Below, piece after piece: positions 22,100 through 32,664 of a DNA stretch of 41,727 nt; positions within the stretch are counted from its first letter, which is position 1, and every line of letters begins with the position of its first letter. The DNA is taken from NCBI GenBank assembly GCA_037447655.1, contig JBBHKE010002609.1, forward strand, positions 470,405-512,131, given 5' to 3'. Under the pieces are notes generated by a model. That model was not told the DNA's origin, did no database searches, and worked only from the letters and a program-made list of their open reading frames with translations. A program made the translations under genes and the position numbers. This stretch comes from Zygnema cylindricum. Taxonomy: Eukaryota; Streptophyta; Zygnematophyceae; Zygnematales; Zygnemataceae.

Positions 22100-24070
22100 A
22101 TGCCTAGGCCTCGAGGATCAGAGTGGGACCATGTTAAGGCTCCGAAGGGTGGGCAGCTTGGGGACAACAAATTGTGCATTTGCATTTACTGTAACTTCGA
22201 GTATAATGGACAAGCCACTCGGATTAGAAACCACCTTCTTGGAAATGTGAAGAGTGGAGGCATTATGACCTGCAATTTATGTCCGAATGAGGTAAAGGCA
22301 GAGCTACGTGCTTTGGAAACAGACAAGGCTTCTCAAGGTTCTAAAAAACGTATTATATCCGTTTTAGATCAACTTACTGGAAGTGGAAGTCTTACAGGGT
22401 CTTTGGATAAGGTACAAGGAGTACATATGAAAATAAGAAGTTGTTTTAATAAGTACAATCAGAAAGAGGTAGATGCAGCATGGGCTAAAGCTTTTTTTGC
22501 CAATGGCTTGCCATTCCCTCTATTGGATGACCCCTATTTCAAGGCAGCAGTGAAGCAGACTAGGGAGATAGGGGAGTCTTATAAGTTACCGCACCGAAAT
22601 GCCATGAGAACAAGACTTTTGGCTGAGACCAAGGCAACGATCACTAATGATTTGGAGAGTTACATGGAGACATTGAAAGTCACCGGAGCCTCTGTCACAT
22701 CAGACGGTTGGACGGCTATTGACCAAACACCTCTTCTTAACATTTTAGCTGTCACCCCAAAAGGTGACATGTTTCTCATGGCTGAAGATACTAGTAGGCA
22801 CTACAAGGATGCAAAAAACGTTTGTGGAGTGTTGGAGAAGGGAGTTCTTGCGGTGGGAGTGGAGCATGTAGTGCAAATTGTTACAGATTCTGCTCCTATG
22901 AACAATGGAGCTGCCTTGTTGCTCATGAGGAAGTACCCAACCCTCACGTGGACGCCATGCTCTGCCCACATCTTAGACTTGATGTTGGAGGATTGGGGCA
23001 AGCTTGCTTTTATTTCAACACCTGGCCGAGAGGCAAAAGAGGTGTTGAAATTTGTCACAAACCATAACATGAGTGCAGCCATCTTCAACAACATCTCTAC
23101 ACTTAGGCTTTTGAAACCTAGAGAGACCCCGGTTTGCTACAAATTTTATCATGCTCTAGAGGTTTTTAGAGGTGAAGGACAGCCTCGAGCGCTTAATGTT
23201 TGATGATGGCTATAAGCAGTGGATTGGCAAGGCTGCTTACAAGTCCGAGGGGGCCAAAATCAAAGGCCACATTTTGAGCTCAGAGTTTTGGATGAGAGTG
23301 GGGGAGGCGGTGACAGTTTCAGAGCCTGTGGTACGACTGATGCGGGAGTGTGACAAAGGGGCACCAAATGTGGGGAAGGTTTATCATGGGTTCTACATGA
23401 TCGGTCAATTCTTGCATAATATATCCAACAATGGAAGAGTGGGAAATTACGAAAGAATGCAGATCTTGGAGGAGTTGAAGAAATCCTGGTTGGCCAGATG
23501 GGAGATGGCATATAGCCCCATGTATGCAGCCGGCTTCGTACTCGATCCCGAGTACCAAAGTGTTGCCTATGGGGAACATTCAAATTGGAAAGTCATGGAA
23601 GGATTCCAGAAAATGCTTGAGAGGATGTTACCGAATGTGGATGATCAAGCTGAAGCATACATTGAGCTGACTATGTATAGGGGCTCTGAGGGAATTTTTG
23701 GGAGGGAGGTAACAAAAACTTGTGCGAAAAAGATGCCAGGGTGGAAGTGGTGGCAACAGTTTGGGGCTGTCACCCCTATTTTACAGAAGGTGGCAATTAG
23801 GGTCCTTACTTAATGCTCGGTTGCTAGGTCATGCGAGAGGAATTGGTCAACTTATGACCATACTCACTCTAAAAAACGGAACAGGCTGACAGCTAAAAGG
23901 GGCAATGACTTAGTGTGGGTCTTTAGTAATCTCAGATTAGCACATCAAACTAATCACATAAAACTAGGGATGTCAGCTATGAGGAGTCTATGATAGCATG
24001 GGAGGAAGAGGAAGGGGAGATAGTGGAAGAGGATGATGACGAAGACATGGATGAACTAGATCTAGAGTGA
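22100..24070 (+). pseudogene. hAT-superfamily transposase (BED finger + DUF659), decayed
   Basis: The ATG at 22100 opens a frame with a BED-type zinc finger near residues 28-70 (CIYC, then RIRNHLLG), and a DUF659-type region (near residues 180-280) including ASVTSDGWTAIDQTPLLN and VTDSAPMNNGAALL; TPCSAHILDLMLED and LLKPRET follow. Four lesions are visible. An extra C in the run 23127-23130 shifts the frame. A TAG follows at 23157-23159 in the restored frame. The homologous frame continues (KDSLERLMFDDGYKQW; VLDPEYQ), then a TAA at 23811-23813 precedes a C-terminal hAT dimerisation-like block (SCERNWSTYDH, NDLVWVFSNLRLAHQ). A further shift near 23970 precedes an acidic tail ending at the TGA at 24068. 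DUF659 proteins derive from plant hAT (Ac-like) transposases. Terminal inverted repeats and an 8-bp duplication were not identified. Not functional as read, unless the lesions are sequencing errors. Confidence 0.85.
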
Positions 24071-24149
24071 TAGAGGAAATAACCCTATCCGAGGTTGTCA
24101 ATTAGTTACTTTCTATGTGTAAACTAAGTTATTTCCCTCCCATGATTAC

Positions 24150-24425
24150 AAAAAATGTTTTTTTTTTGCTTCAATTGTGGATGTGTCATTGTTTGACGTT
24201 CATATACAAAAATGGATTTTTTTTTTCAATTATGATTTTGTCATTATTCAATGTTGACATACAAAAATGGTTTTTTTTTGCTTCAATTCTGAATTTACCA
24301 TTATTAAATGTTGACATATAGAAATGGATTTTTTCTTTTCAATTGTGATTTTGACATTATTCAATTTTGACATTCAAAAGTGGTTATTTTTTCTTCAATT
24401 GTAAATTTTTGAATGTTAACATGTT
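24150..24425. repeat. 56-bp degenerate tandem repeat, five units
   Basis: TTCAATT marks recur at about 24172, 24227, 24284, 24340 and 24396 (period 55-57), each followed by CATTATT-type and GACAT-type blocks and then an A-run and T-run. It lies directly after the transposase relic and may be part of its 3' subterminal region. Confidence 0.85.
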
Positions 24426-24466
24426 GCAATAGGGGCAAAAGACGCCGGTGCTGACAGGGCTTTCGC

Positions 24467-24715
24467 TGCCTCGGCGCTGGCGACGAGTTCAGCGCCGAGG
24501 CAACAGACAGTCTCATCGCTGGTTGCCGGTTCAGAGTCCAGCGACAGTCTGATCGCTGGCGACGAGACAGTCTGATCGCTAGCGATGAGACAGTCTGATC
24601 GCTGGTTGCCGGTTTAGAGTCCAGCGACAGTCTGATCGCTGGCGACGAGACAGTCTGATCGCTGGTTGCCGGTTCAGAGTCCAGCGAAGAGACAATGTCG
24701 TCGCTGGTTTTCGTT
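24467..24715. repeat. GC-rich tandem array, about 60-bp unit
   Basis: CGCTGGTTGCCGG begins at 24517, 24600 and 24660. Shorter subunits GAGACAGTCTGATCGCT and CCAGCGACAGTCTGATCGCT are reiterated within. A preceding inverted pair (TGCCTCGGCGCTG at about 24469 and CAGCGCCGAGGCA at 24490) forms a strong hairpin. Base composition contrasts with the AT-rich flanks. Confidence 0.85.
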
Positions 24716-24899
24716 TAGAACTCTGAAATTTTGATTTTGTCATGTATTTTCAGTCATTTATTAAATTTTTTAATATTTTTTTATTTTTATTTTTTGTATG
24801 AAGTCAACGAAAGTCAACGCATTTTAAAAATATTTGATTTTGTTTCATGCGCATATTAGTTATTTTTTTGGCGTTTCATGCGTGCAATTTATGCGCATG

Positions 24900-27215
24900 A
24901 GACATCTATGCATGTATTTGCCAATTTCGGATAATGGATCAGACTTTTTTGTATTCGCACCAAATAAAGGGGTGTGGCCGCACTATTTTCCTTTGAGGGA
25001 AATATCACGGTTCTATGTCTTTTTCCGCACCTGGATCGGCATTTGGCTGGTAGCAGGCGTACCCTTAGTGATCCACACGTAATAGCGTACGGAATATGTG
25101 GCCTTCCAGATGCATGCCATAATTTGTCACACTGTCTTTGACTAAATTCAATTCTGGCGCGCAATAATTGGCAAAGCATCAACGAACGTGGCAAGCACGG
25201 TCGCCTGTTCTTCTCATTAAACATTTTCGTAAAATCCATTTTCGTGCAGAGCGGGAGACGGACGGCGAATATCTTTACGCGGTTTTCGTCTGCGATTGGT
25301 CGAGAACCTTTGCGTGTCTAATTTGTTTCGCATTTTAACGTGTTGTGGCAGAATTAGGTTGGACACGTCTGGGGACAGCAGCTTCGGAAACGTTTGCAAA
25401 TCAATAGATGCACGTGTGGACACTGACAATTTGCCGACATTTTTATTCGCCATCCCTGTTTGAAGTACACGTGTCGGGGATATCTGGCTCTAAATAGTAA
25501 ACGAATGCCGTTAGCTCGATTTGGCAGGTTCCTAAATCGGACAGAAAAAATCAGTTTTTGCCAAGTAGAAAAGACAGTCGTGCCAGAATTTACCTGGTAC
25601 GGCTTGTACGTTTCTGATCGCTAAATTCAGATCTTTTGAAAATCTTACATTTTCTAATTGTGCAAGCTGAAAAATCGCCGTACAAGCATGCCGACAGTTT
25701 CTAGTGGTTAATGGACAATGAAAGTACGGCATTTTGTAGTTTTCGGTAACGTAAAAATTAATGAAGTCAATCAACCGGCCGGCAGTTTTTCCAATAGATT
25801 CCAATTGGGTGGTTGAGCCGTTGAGGACTGCGCTACATCGCGCCATGATTCTTTTGTTTTTTCGTCGACGCAATGACCCGGAAAAACTGACGCGTGGAAC
25901 CACCGACTACAAAGCTAGCCGCGGGAAATCAGTCATGCCATTTTATGAAAAAGAAAAAGTACAATAGTTACTTTATGAAAAAGAAAAGGTAGAAAAAATA
26001 ACGAAAATTGCCTCGTTAAAAATCTGAGAATCGAGAAGCCATTTCGTCGTCACCAAAAAAAAGATGGTTGATTGGTCAAAAATTGAGCGTTGATCCCAAA
26101 AAGAAAAAAAGACTTTTGAATCATAGTTCAAAAGTAGGTGAAAGTAGGCCCATACAATATGCCTATTGTACGCAAAACATACAATATGGCCTTAAGACCC
26201 ATATTGTATTGGTCGCAAAATAAAAAATAATAGTAACAGGGTTATCGATAGAGAATTAAACGTCATATCTAAATTTTGAAAAACATTCGGACAAATTTTT
26301 ATTTTTCCGTGAGTTTTGAGGTATTTTATATTTAAACCGTCAGATTTGGACGATCGGACGGTCTCTGATCAAAGTAGCGATCTATGAAGATCACATGAAA
26401 AGCCCATAACACAACTTACGATAGGACTTACGTCCGCGTTTTTTTTTTCCGATTTTTTTTTCCCGCGGAATGTCATCCTACGCCGTGTCAGTTCGCTAAA
26501 AAAAATCGTCATGCGGCGTGCGCTGTACTATGATGTTACGTCAGATTCGTACGTTCGTACAGGAGTGTGCACAACGCACACACATACAGTATGCCTACTC
26601 TACGCGAGTTTTGTGCCAAGTTTTGTGCGCCTACCAAAGGCCTACCATAAAAACGCCTACTTTTGAACTATGCTTTGAAGTACTGCATATTTCCCGACAT
26701 TTCCAGTACTTTCCGGATTTTACTTTCTTTTTTTGCAACGACCAGAATCGTAGATAATACAGCCATCCTGCGACTTTTGTAGCCTTATCTGACTGTCTGG
26801 AGACAATTTCAACGATCCGATTTAGCTTCAAAAGTGCGAGCTCCAATACAGACAAAACAACACATTGGAATGATACCCACCATCATAGATACCTTACGAC
26901 AAAAAAGAAGGACCGACAATTTCTAGACTTTTGTTTCGTGCCCCGCTTTCTGACAAGATGACGGACGTTCAAATTATGGACTCCCCGGGGGTACAAACAG
27001 ACAGTCGAGAATATCTGCCAGCATACAGGTTGGTCACTGATATCACTGAGTGCCACGTGGAGCCAATTCAGTAGCTAGACAGCTCAGCAGACTTGGTCAT
27101 ACAAGTTTCAGCTTCCACGTTACGACACACGGGCAATCATCCCGACAGGGATCCCCCTGATCGCTGGACTTTTGCATGCGCCATTGACCTGTTGCCTTGT
27201 CCGTAGCGATGCGAC
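24900..27215. repeat. repeat P, copy 2, left part (interrupted)
   Basis: Homologous to 9680-11210. It is split at 26126-26668 by a GTTCAAAAGTAGG element and at 27221 by the copia element. The sequence resumes after the retrotransposon at 33343. No conserved long open frame is present. Confidence 0.75.
26126..26668. mobile_element. GTTCAAAAGTAGG-terminated element, copy B
   Basis: 543 bp with terminal repeats GTTCAAAAGTAGG / CCTACTTTTGAAC and TA on each side (26124-26125, 26669-26670). The left part has the AT-rich inverted repeat ACAATATGCC...CATATTGTATTGG; the right part contains the CCTACCAAAGGCCTACC block. Copy C (33863-34413) matches it almost throughout. Non-coding. Confidence 0.85.
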
Positions 27216-27220
27216 ATTTT

Positions 27221-27894
27221 TGTTACGATTTACAATTATTGAATCTAGGTTTACGTGATGCTTGTTCGTTTTTAGTGTGGTTTAGATTTGGTCTCGCGTC
27301 ACTTCGTGTATTTAGTTTGGTTTTATTTAGTACTCCGTGCGTCGGTTTGCGAATTCGGTTTTGTTTCGTTTGATGTATTATTTTGTGCGTGTACTTTTCA
27401 TACGTCCACGATTAGATTAGATTTATTTTTGTTTCGTTTAAGTTCTAGTACATACGTCGAGAAGTTTCGTTTCGCGCGACGTACATCTAGTATGTTTGTT
27501 TCGCATAAGTTAAGTTTGTCGTACAACATTGTCAGTTTGGTTTCTAGTAGTTTCATTTTGTTTTGTACCACATTTACGTCTAAGTACATTTAGACACTTC
27601 TAGAGTTAGTGTTCTAGATTGTTTCTACGGCTAAGTTATAAAGCCATTGTGTGAGTTAGATTGTATAACAATTAGGAATCAATCAAGAGTCAATTAAAGA
27701 GGAATGAATTAAGAGAAGTGTAATGTTTAAGGATTGAGTTAATATGAGTTTATGTTATTGAGTATTTAATTTCTCTCTATCTTGGATTATGCGCTTTTGA
27801 TGTGTTGTAATGTTTGAGTTCATTTTAATATCGCTTCCGCATTGAGACATTTAAGTATTTGTGAGCGCATTCCGATTGACTCTTATTACTATCA
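27221..27894 (+). repeat. copia 5' LTR
   Basis: 674 bp, TG...CA boundaries. It contains a possible TATA box, TATAAAG (27637-27643). It differs from the 3' LTR at six or seven substitutions and one indel by eye. Confidence 0.95.
27637..27643 (+). promoter_or_regulatory. candidate TATA box of the 5' LTR
   Basis: TATAAAG within the LTR, about 330 bp before the gag-pol start. The same sequence is present in the 3' LTR. Placement fits an LTR promoter; the transcript start is not known. Confidence 0.4.
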
Positions 27895-27896
27895 AT

Positions 27897-27908
27897 TGGT
27901 ATCAGAGC
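27897..27908 (+). other. primer-binding site, initiator tRNA-Met type
   Basis: TGGTATCAGAGC lies 2 bp after the 5' LTR. This matches the 3' end complement of initiator tRNA-Met, the usual primer of plant copia elements. Confidence 0.93.
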
Positions 27909-27968
27909 AGTGTTTATTCCACTTAGATTTGAGTTAAGAATTGATTAAGAATTGAGAGTTTATAAGTG

Positions 27969-30900
27969 ATGGTGGAGGAATACTCCGCAAAGAGAGAAGA
28001 CACTGAAGTCACTTTTGGAGTTGGAGAATCGGAGAGGCTACCAATGGCGAAGGAGAGTCTCACAATTCAGTTTGATCCAACGACTATGGAGGAACTTTAC
28101 GAATTTCTAAAAGCAAAAAGAGAAGGACAATCTTTCGGTAAAACTCCTACCTTTGGGGGCAATTCAGATGATGAGAGTTCTAAGAAGAGTAAAAAGGGCA
28201 AAATGAAAGTACCATTTTATGATGATGATGATGAGTCGAGTTCAGATGAAGAGTCGGATTATAAGGTGTCGTCTAAGACTATCATGCTTAATGGAAATAA
28301 TTATCCTGTATGGAAGAGATATATTCAAGGAACCTTTACTCCAAAGAAATTGTGGAAAATACTTACAGGAGAAGAGAAAAGACCATTAGATGAAAAAGGA
28401 AGGAAAAAGTGGGATACTAAAGATATGGCAGCTATGACTGCATTACTTCAGAGTAGTAGTAGTTCGGTTCATGAGCATATGTTAACTCATGATACCGCTC
28501 ATGCTTGTTGGACTCATCTTCAAAATTTGTATGAGAAAGGATTTGCAACTAAGTCTAATTATGTATTTCAGGACTTTATTCAGTTTAGGATGAAAAGTAA
28601 TGAGTCGATTGATGATGCTCTAAAAAGATTTAATGTTTTGATAGAGCAGTTGAATAGCGCAGGAAAGTTTCCCCCTGAAGATGAAAAAGTATTTGTGTTT
28701 CTGAATGGATTACCATCTAAGTTTGATGATACAGTAGAAGTTATAAGGTCTACAGAAAAACCCACTTTTGATTTTGCTATTAACCTTCAAAAAGGAGCAG
28801 AGAAGAGTAAAGAGAAAGATGGTAGAGGATTTGGAAATAGTAATGTAAACCTCACTGATACGTCTGAGGTATATTCTCTACGTGGTCGTGGAGGTAGAGG
28901 AAGATTTAGATCAAGAGGGGGTAGAAACAATTTTCAGTATTCAGGATTTGGAAGAGGTTATAGCGATCAAGGTGATGTAAATCATGTTATTTGTTATAAG
29001 TGTAATAAGGAAGGACATATGGCTACTAACTGTCCAGATAGGGAAAAGCAATGCAACATTTGTCGGAAATGGGGACATGTTAGTGCTCAGTGTTTTCAAC
29101 GAAATGGAGGTGGATCATCATACTATTCAGAAAGAGGAAGAGATCGAGGTGGACATCAAGGACGAGGTCGTGGAAGATTCGGACAATCTCGTGGAGGAGG
29201 ACATCAAACCCACTATTCAGATTTTCAGGACGATCAAGGCGATAAGTCTCTAAACTTTTCTATGATGATGAAAGAAGATGGAAATGTTGCTATCAATTCT
29301 GCAAATTCCGCATGTGGGAGTCAAAGTTATAAAGATTGGATAGTTGATTCAGGTGCAACTCATCATGTTTGCAGTGATTTAAGTTTGTTTACAGATTTGA
29401 GAAAGCTTACAGTTCCTAAGACTATTACGGTTGCTAGTGGACATGTTGTTCCAATAGATACGGTGGGAACTGTCAGATTAGATTTACCTGTTAAGAATAT
29501 GAATGGTAAAGTTGTTGTAAAGAAAGTAAATCTGAACAATACTTTGTATTTTCCTGATGGAGTTGTAAACCTTGTCAGTGTTCCTCAAATACAAAGGAAT
29601 GGTGGTAGAGTAATCTCGTTTGAAAATGGAAGAATAGTTTTCCAAGATAGAGAAGGAAATCAATTTGGAGAAGGTTATGTAACTGATTGTATGCAAAGTA
29701 AGTTAAAATGGATTAGACCACAGAAAGATCAGAGTTCATTATTTTCGGTTAATGTTGTAAGTTCTGAAAGAGGAGATCTAAGTTTATGGCATCATAGACT
29801 TTGTCATACTTCTGAGTCTAACATAAAGAATATGATGAAAAGTGGAGCAGTAAGAGGATTAGAGTGTGTATCAGGAGAAAAAGTTCAAGGTTGTAATGGT
29901 TGTAGCAAAGGGAAACAAATTAGAAAACCTCATCCGGTAAAAGATGTGAAGTATAGAGCTAGTGCTCCTCTTGAGCTAGTTCATGTAGACTTATGTGGAG
30001 ACGTCAAACCATTAAGTCTAAGAGGACATAAATATATCTTTGTAATTGTGGATGATTATAGTCGAAAGAGTTGGGTATATTTGTTGAAACATAAGTCAAA
30101 AGCGTTATATAAGTTTCGAGAATTTGTTGTAATGGCTGAGAGAGAAACAGATAGAAAGTTAAAAGCAATAAGATCAGAAAATGGAGGAGAATTTGTTGCT
30201 TTTCAAAGCTTTTGTCAGAAAAGAGGTATTAAGCAGCAATTTGCGGCTGCATACTCACCTGAGTCTAATGGAGTTGCAGAGAGGAAGAATAGGACACTTC
30301 AAGAGATGGTTAGAGCTATGTTACATAGCACTAAACATAGTGTGAGGTTTTGGGGAGAAGCTGTTCTTACAGCAAATTACATTTGTAACAGAAGACTAAC
30401 TTCGGTTTCTGGAGATAAGACGCCTGAAGAATTGTGGAGTGGCAGGATTCCATCTGTTCGACATTTAAGGATTTGGGGATGTCGAGCCACTGTCTACATC
30501 GAGAAAAGATATCGAGCCGGAAAATTCAGTCCAAGATCATGGACGGGTATCTTTGTTGGGTATAGTCAAAATTCAAGTCAATACAGGATTTTTAATCCCG
30601 TTACTCGAACAATTGTTGAATCGAGAAATGTGGAATTTCACGAAGATTTGGCGAAAACAATGGAGTTTACAAAAGATAAAGAAGAAAGTTTGGATTTTGA
30701 GGAAGAGAGCAATTTGGAGGAGTTCAAAATTGATGATGAAAGTGACGAAGAGGAGGATGAAGAAACTCCATTGAAAAAGAAGAAATCTATTAAAGTTGGT
30801 AAGAAATCTGAAACTTCCCAATTTGATTCTGAAAGCTTGAAAAGTGAGAATGGAAGTCAAAGTTCTAAGTCTAGTGAAAGATCCCTTAGCAGACAAAGAA

Positions 30901-31091
30901 GTGAATGTAGTTTGCCATCTGTTAGTGAGAAGGGTGAAAGAGATGATGATGTTGAAGAAGATATTGTTGTTAGGAGAAGTAATCGAGCGAACAAAGGAAA
31001 GGCTCCTGAGAGATTAACTCTTCACATGAATGCTAAGGATAAGTCGATCAATTTTATTTCAGATGCTAGATTAAATGAGTTTCTTTTATAG
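27969..31091 (+). CDS. copia Gag-protease-integrase polyprotein, ends at in-frame UAG
   Basis: 1040 aa from the ATG at 27969 (a GTG one codon earlier is not needed). An acidic N terminus leads to a UBN2-type Gag region (about 110-280), an RGG-rich stretch, and two CCHC knuckles: CYKCNKEGHMATNC (342-355) and CNICRKWGHVSAQC (362-375). The protease active site DSGA is at 460-463. The pre-integrase HHCC finger includes LWHHRLCHT and CNGCSKGK. Integrase core: D674 (HVDLCGD), RSENGGEF (E737 where the family has Asp) and NGVAERKN (E771). The segment between the last two looks two residues shorter than D-X35-E. An acidic/Lys-rich integrase tail follows. The frame closes at TAG 31089-31091, followed by CAATTA, and continues open in the same frame into reverse transcriptase. 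Products package and integrate the element cDNA. Confidence 0.93.
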   Translation: MVEEYSAKREDTEVTFGVGESERLPMAKESLTIQFDPTTMEELYEFLKAKREGQSFGKTPTFGGNSDDESSKKSKKGKMKVPFYDDDDESSSDEESDYKVSSKTIMLNGNNYPVWKRYIQGTFTPKKLWKILTGEEKRPLDEKGRKKWDTKDMAAMTALLQSSSSSVHEHMLTHDTAHACWTHLQNLYEKGFATKSNYVFQDFIQFRMKSNESIDDALKRFNVLIEQLNSAGKFPPEDEKVFVFLNGLPSKFDDTVEVIRSTEKPTFDFAINLQKGAEKSKEKDGRGFGNSNVNLTDTSEVYSLRGRGGRGRFRSRGGRNNFQYSGFGRGYSDQGDVNHVICYKCNKEGHMATNCPDREKQCNICRKWGHVSAQCFQRNGGGSSYYSERGRDRGGHQGRGRGRFGQSRGGGHQTHYSDFQDDQGDKSLNFSMMMKEDGNVAINSANSACGSQSYKDWIVDSGATHHVCSDLSLFTDLRKLTVPKTITVASGHVVPIDTVGTVRLDLPVKNMNGKVVVKKVNLNNTLYFPDGVVNLVSVPQIQRNGGRVISFENGRIVFQDREGNQFGEGYVTDCMQSKLKWIRPQKDQSSLFSVNVVSSERGDLSLWHHRLCHTSESNIKNMMKSGAVRGLECVSGEKVQGCNGCSKGKQIRKPHPVKDVKYRASAPLELVHVDLCGDVKPLSLRGHKYIFVIVDDYSRKSWVYLLKHKSKALYKFREFVVMAERETDRKLKAIRSENGGEFVAFQSFCQKRGIKQQFAAAYSPESNGVAERKNRTLQEMVRAMLHSTKHSVRFWGEAVLTANYICNRRLTSVSGDKTPEELWSGRIPSVRHLRIWGCRATVYIEKRYRAGKFSPRSWTGIFVGYSQNSSQYRIFNPVTRTIVESRNVEFHEDLAKTMEFTKDKEESLDFEEESNLEEFKIDDESDEEEDEETPLKKKKSIKVGKKSETSQFDSESLKSENGSQSSKSSERSLSRQRSECSLPSVSEKGERDDDVEEDIVVRRSNRANKGKAPERLTLHMNAKDKSINFISDARLNEFLL

Positions 31092-31097
31092 CAATTA
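31089..31097 (+). promoter_or_regulatory. candidate stop-codon readthrough site (UAG CAA UUA)
   Basis: The only stop inside gag-pol is followed by CAATTA, the CARYYA hexanucleotide known to promote UAG readthrough in tobamovirus replicase expression. It lies in the linker between the integrase tail and the reverse-transcriptase domain. A plain nonsense mutation is the alternative. Confidence 0.5.
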
Positions 31098-32621
31098 CTG
31101 AGTGAGCCTCTGAATGGGGATCCTAAGTCCTATTCAGAAGCTGTTGCATCTAGTGATTGGAATGAAAAGTGGAAACCAGCTTTTGAGAAAGAACTTAAGT
31201 CTATTATTGATAATGGAACATTTGAAGAAGTAGTTGATTCTAAATGGGTATTTAAGACTAAGACGGGTGCATCAGGTGAAATTATCAAATATAAGGCAAG
31301 ATTAGTTGGTAAAGGTTTTCAGCAGAAAGAAGGTATAGATTATACAGAAACATATGCACCTGTGGTTAAATTTGATAGTTTAAGGATGATTATTGCAATT
31401 GCTGCTGCTAAGAGAAAGCATATCCACCAAATGGATGTGAAAACTGCTTTTCTAAATGGAGAATTGGAAGAAGACGTTTACATGAAGATTCCAGAAGGAG
31501 TTTCGGGCAAACCTGGACATGTGTGGAAGTTGAAGAAGTCTCTCTATGGACTTAAGCAAGCACCAAGGACTTGGTATACTCGTCTTCATAAGGTACTTTT
31601 GGATTTTGGTTTTGTTCGTACATTTTCGGATTTAGGTGTTTATGTGAAAGGAGAAGGAGTTGATCAAATTATTTTTAGTGTGTATGTTGATGATTTTATA
31701 ATGATTTCAGATAGTCTTGAAAGGATTCAGGAATTGAAATGTTTTCTTAGTAAATTCTTCAAAGTTACAGATTTAGGAGAAGCTAAGTACATTCTTGGTA
31801 TTGAGGTGATTAGAGATGAGTTTGGTTCCTTGAAACTTAGTCAGGAACAATATTGTAAGGAAGTCTTAGCTAGATTCTCTATGTTGAATGCTAAGCCTTT
31901 AAGTACACCTTTGGATCCTAGAGTTCAGTTGAGTAAAGCGGAAAGTGAGCCAACAATTGATGTACCTTATAGAGAAGCAGTTGGTTGTTTGATGTATCTT
32001 AGTGTTGGAACTAGACCAGATATTTCAGCTGCTGTTAGCATTGTGAGTAAGTACTGTCAAGCACCTAAGAAGTGTCATTCGGAGAGTGTTAAAAGGATTT
32101 TTAGATATTTGGTAGGAACGTTAAGTTATGGTTTAGTTTATAAGGCGGATTCAGAGTTAGATTGTTTTGGATATTGTGATTCCGATTGGGGTGGAGACTT
32201 CGACACAGGAAAATCAACATCCGGTTACGCTTTTGTTTTATGTGGAGGTGCGATTTCGTGGAGTTCGAGACTTCAACCTACGGTGGCCTTGAGTTCGACG
32301 GAGGCCGAATATATGGCGGCTTGCCATGCTGCCAAAGCTTCAATTTGGTTAAGAGAAATGTTAAGTGAGTTGGGAATTATTATTAAGTGTATGAAGTTGT
32401 TTTCAGATAGTATGTCTAGTATTGCATTGGCTAAGAATCCAGTATTTCATAAGAGGACTAAGCACATAAGGATTCAGTGGCATTTTGTGAGAGATTTAGT
32501 TAATGCTGGTGAGATTGAGTTCGTCTTTGTGCCAACGGGTGAAAAAGCAGCTGACATGTTAACTAAAGCTGCTATGTATGATGTCTTTGTGAGAGGAAGG
32601 CCTAAGTTAGGATTATTTTGA
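31092..32621 (+). CDS. copia reverse transcriptase-RNase H, in frame after the UAG
   Basis: Open from codon CAA at 31092 to TGA at 32619-32621 in the same frame as gag. The first in-frame ATG (31386) lies inside the polymerase domain, so this part is best read as a readthrough extension rather than a separate gene. Reverse transcriptase motifs: QMDVKTAFLNGELEEDVYM, SLYGLKQAPRTWY and YVDD (31683-31694). The RNase H carries CDSDWGGD, SSTEAEYMA and FSDSMSSIAL, so the acidic catalytic residues are present. No further stop or frameshift is visible, which argues against long-standing decay. Confidence 0.9.
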   Translation, partial: QLLSEPLNGDPKSYSEAVASSDWNEKWKPAFEKELKSIIDNGTFEEVVDSKWVFKTKTGASGEIIKYKARLVGKGFQQKEGIDYTETYAPVVKFDSLRMIIAIAAAKRKHIHQMDVKTAFLNGELEEDVYMKIPEGVSGKPGHVWKLKKSLYGLKQAPRTWYTRLHKVLLDFGFVRTFSDLGVYVKGEGVDQIIFSVYVDDFIMISDSLERIQELKCFLSKFFKVTDLGEAKYILGIEVIRDEFGSLKLSQEQYCKEVLARFSMLNAKPLSTPLDPRVQLSKAESEPTIDVPYREAVGCLMYLSVGTRPDISAAVSIVSKYCQAPKKCHSESVKRIFRYLVGTLSYGLVYKADSELDCFGYCDSDWGGDFDTGKSTSGYAFVLCGGAISWSSRLQPTVALSSTEAEYMAACHAAKASIWLREMLSELGIIIKCMKLFSDSMSSIALAKNPVFHKRTKHIRIQWHFVRDLVNAGEIEFVFVPTGEKAADMLTKAAMYDVFVRGRPKLGLF

Positions 32622-32653
32622 GTTTGATTAAGATTTAGTGTAGATTCAATATT

Positions 32654-32664
32654 GAGAGGGGGAA
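32654..32664 (+). other. polypurine tract
   Basis: GAGAGGGGGAA immediately before the 3' LTR; serves as plus-strand primer in LTR retrotransposons. Confidence 0.92.

Noticed and set aside
27288-27593. 101-codon frame present in both LTRs (also 32732-33037)
   Set aside because: Starts at a non-ATG codon, shows no motif, and is kept in both LTRs simply because they are nearly identical.
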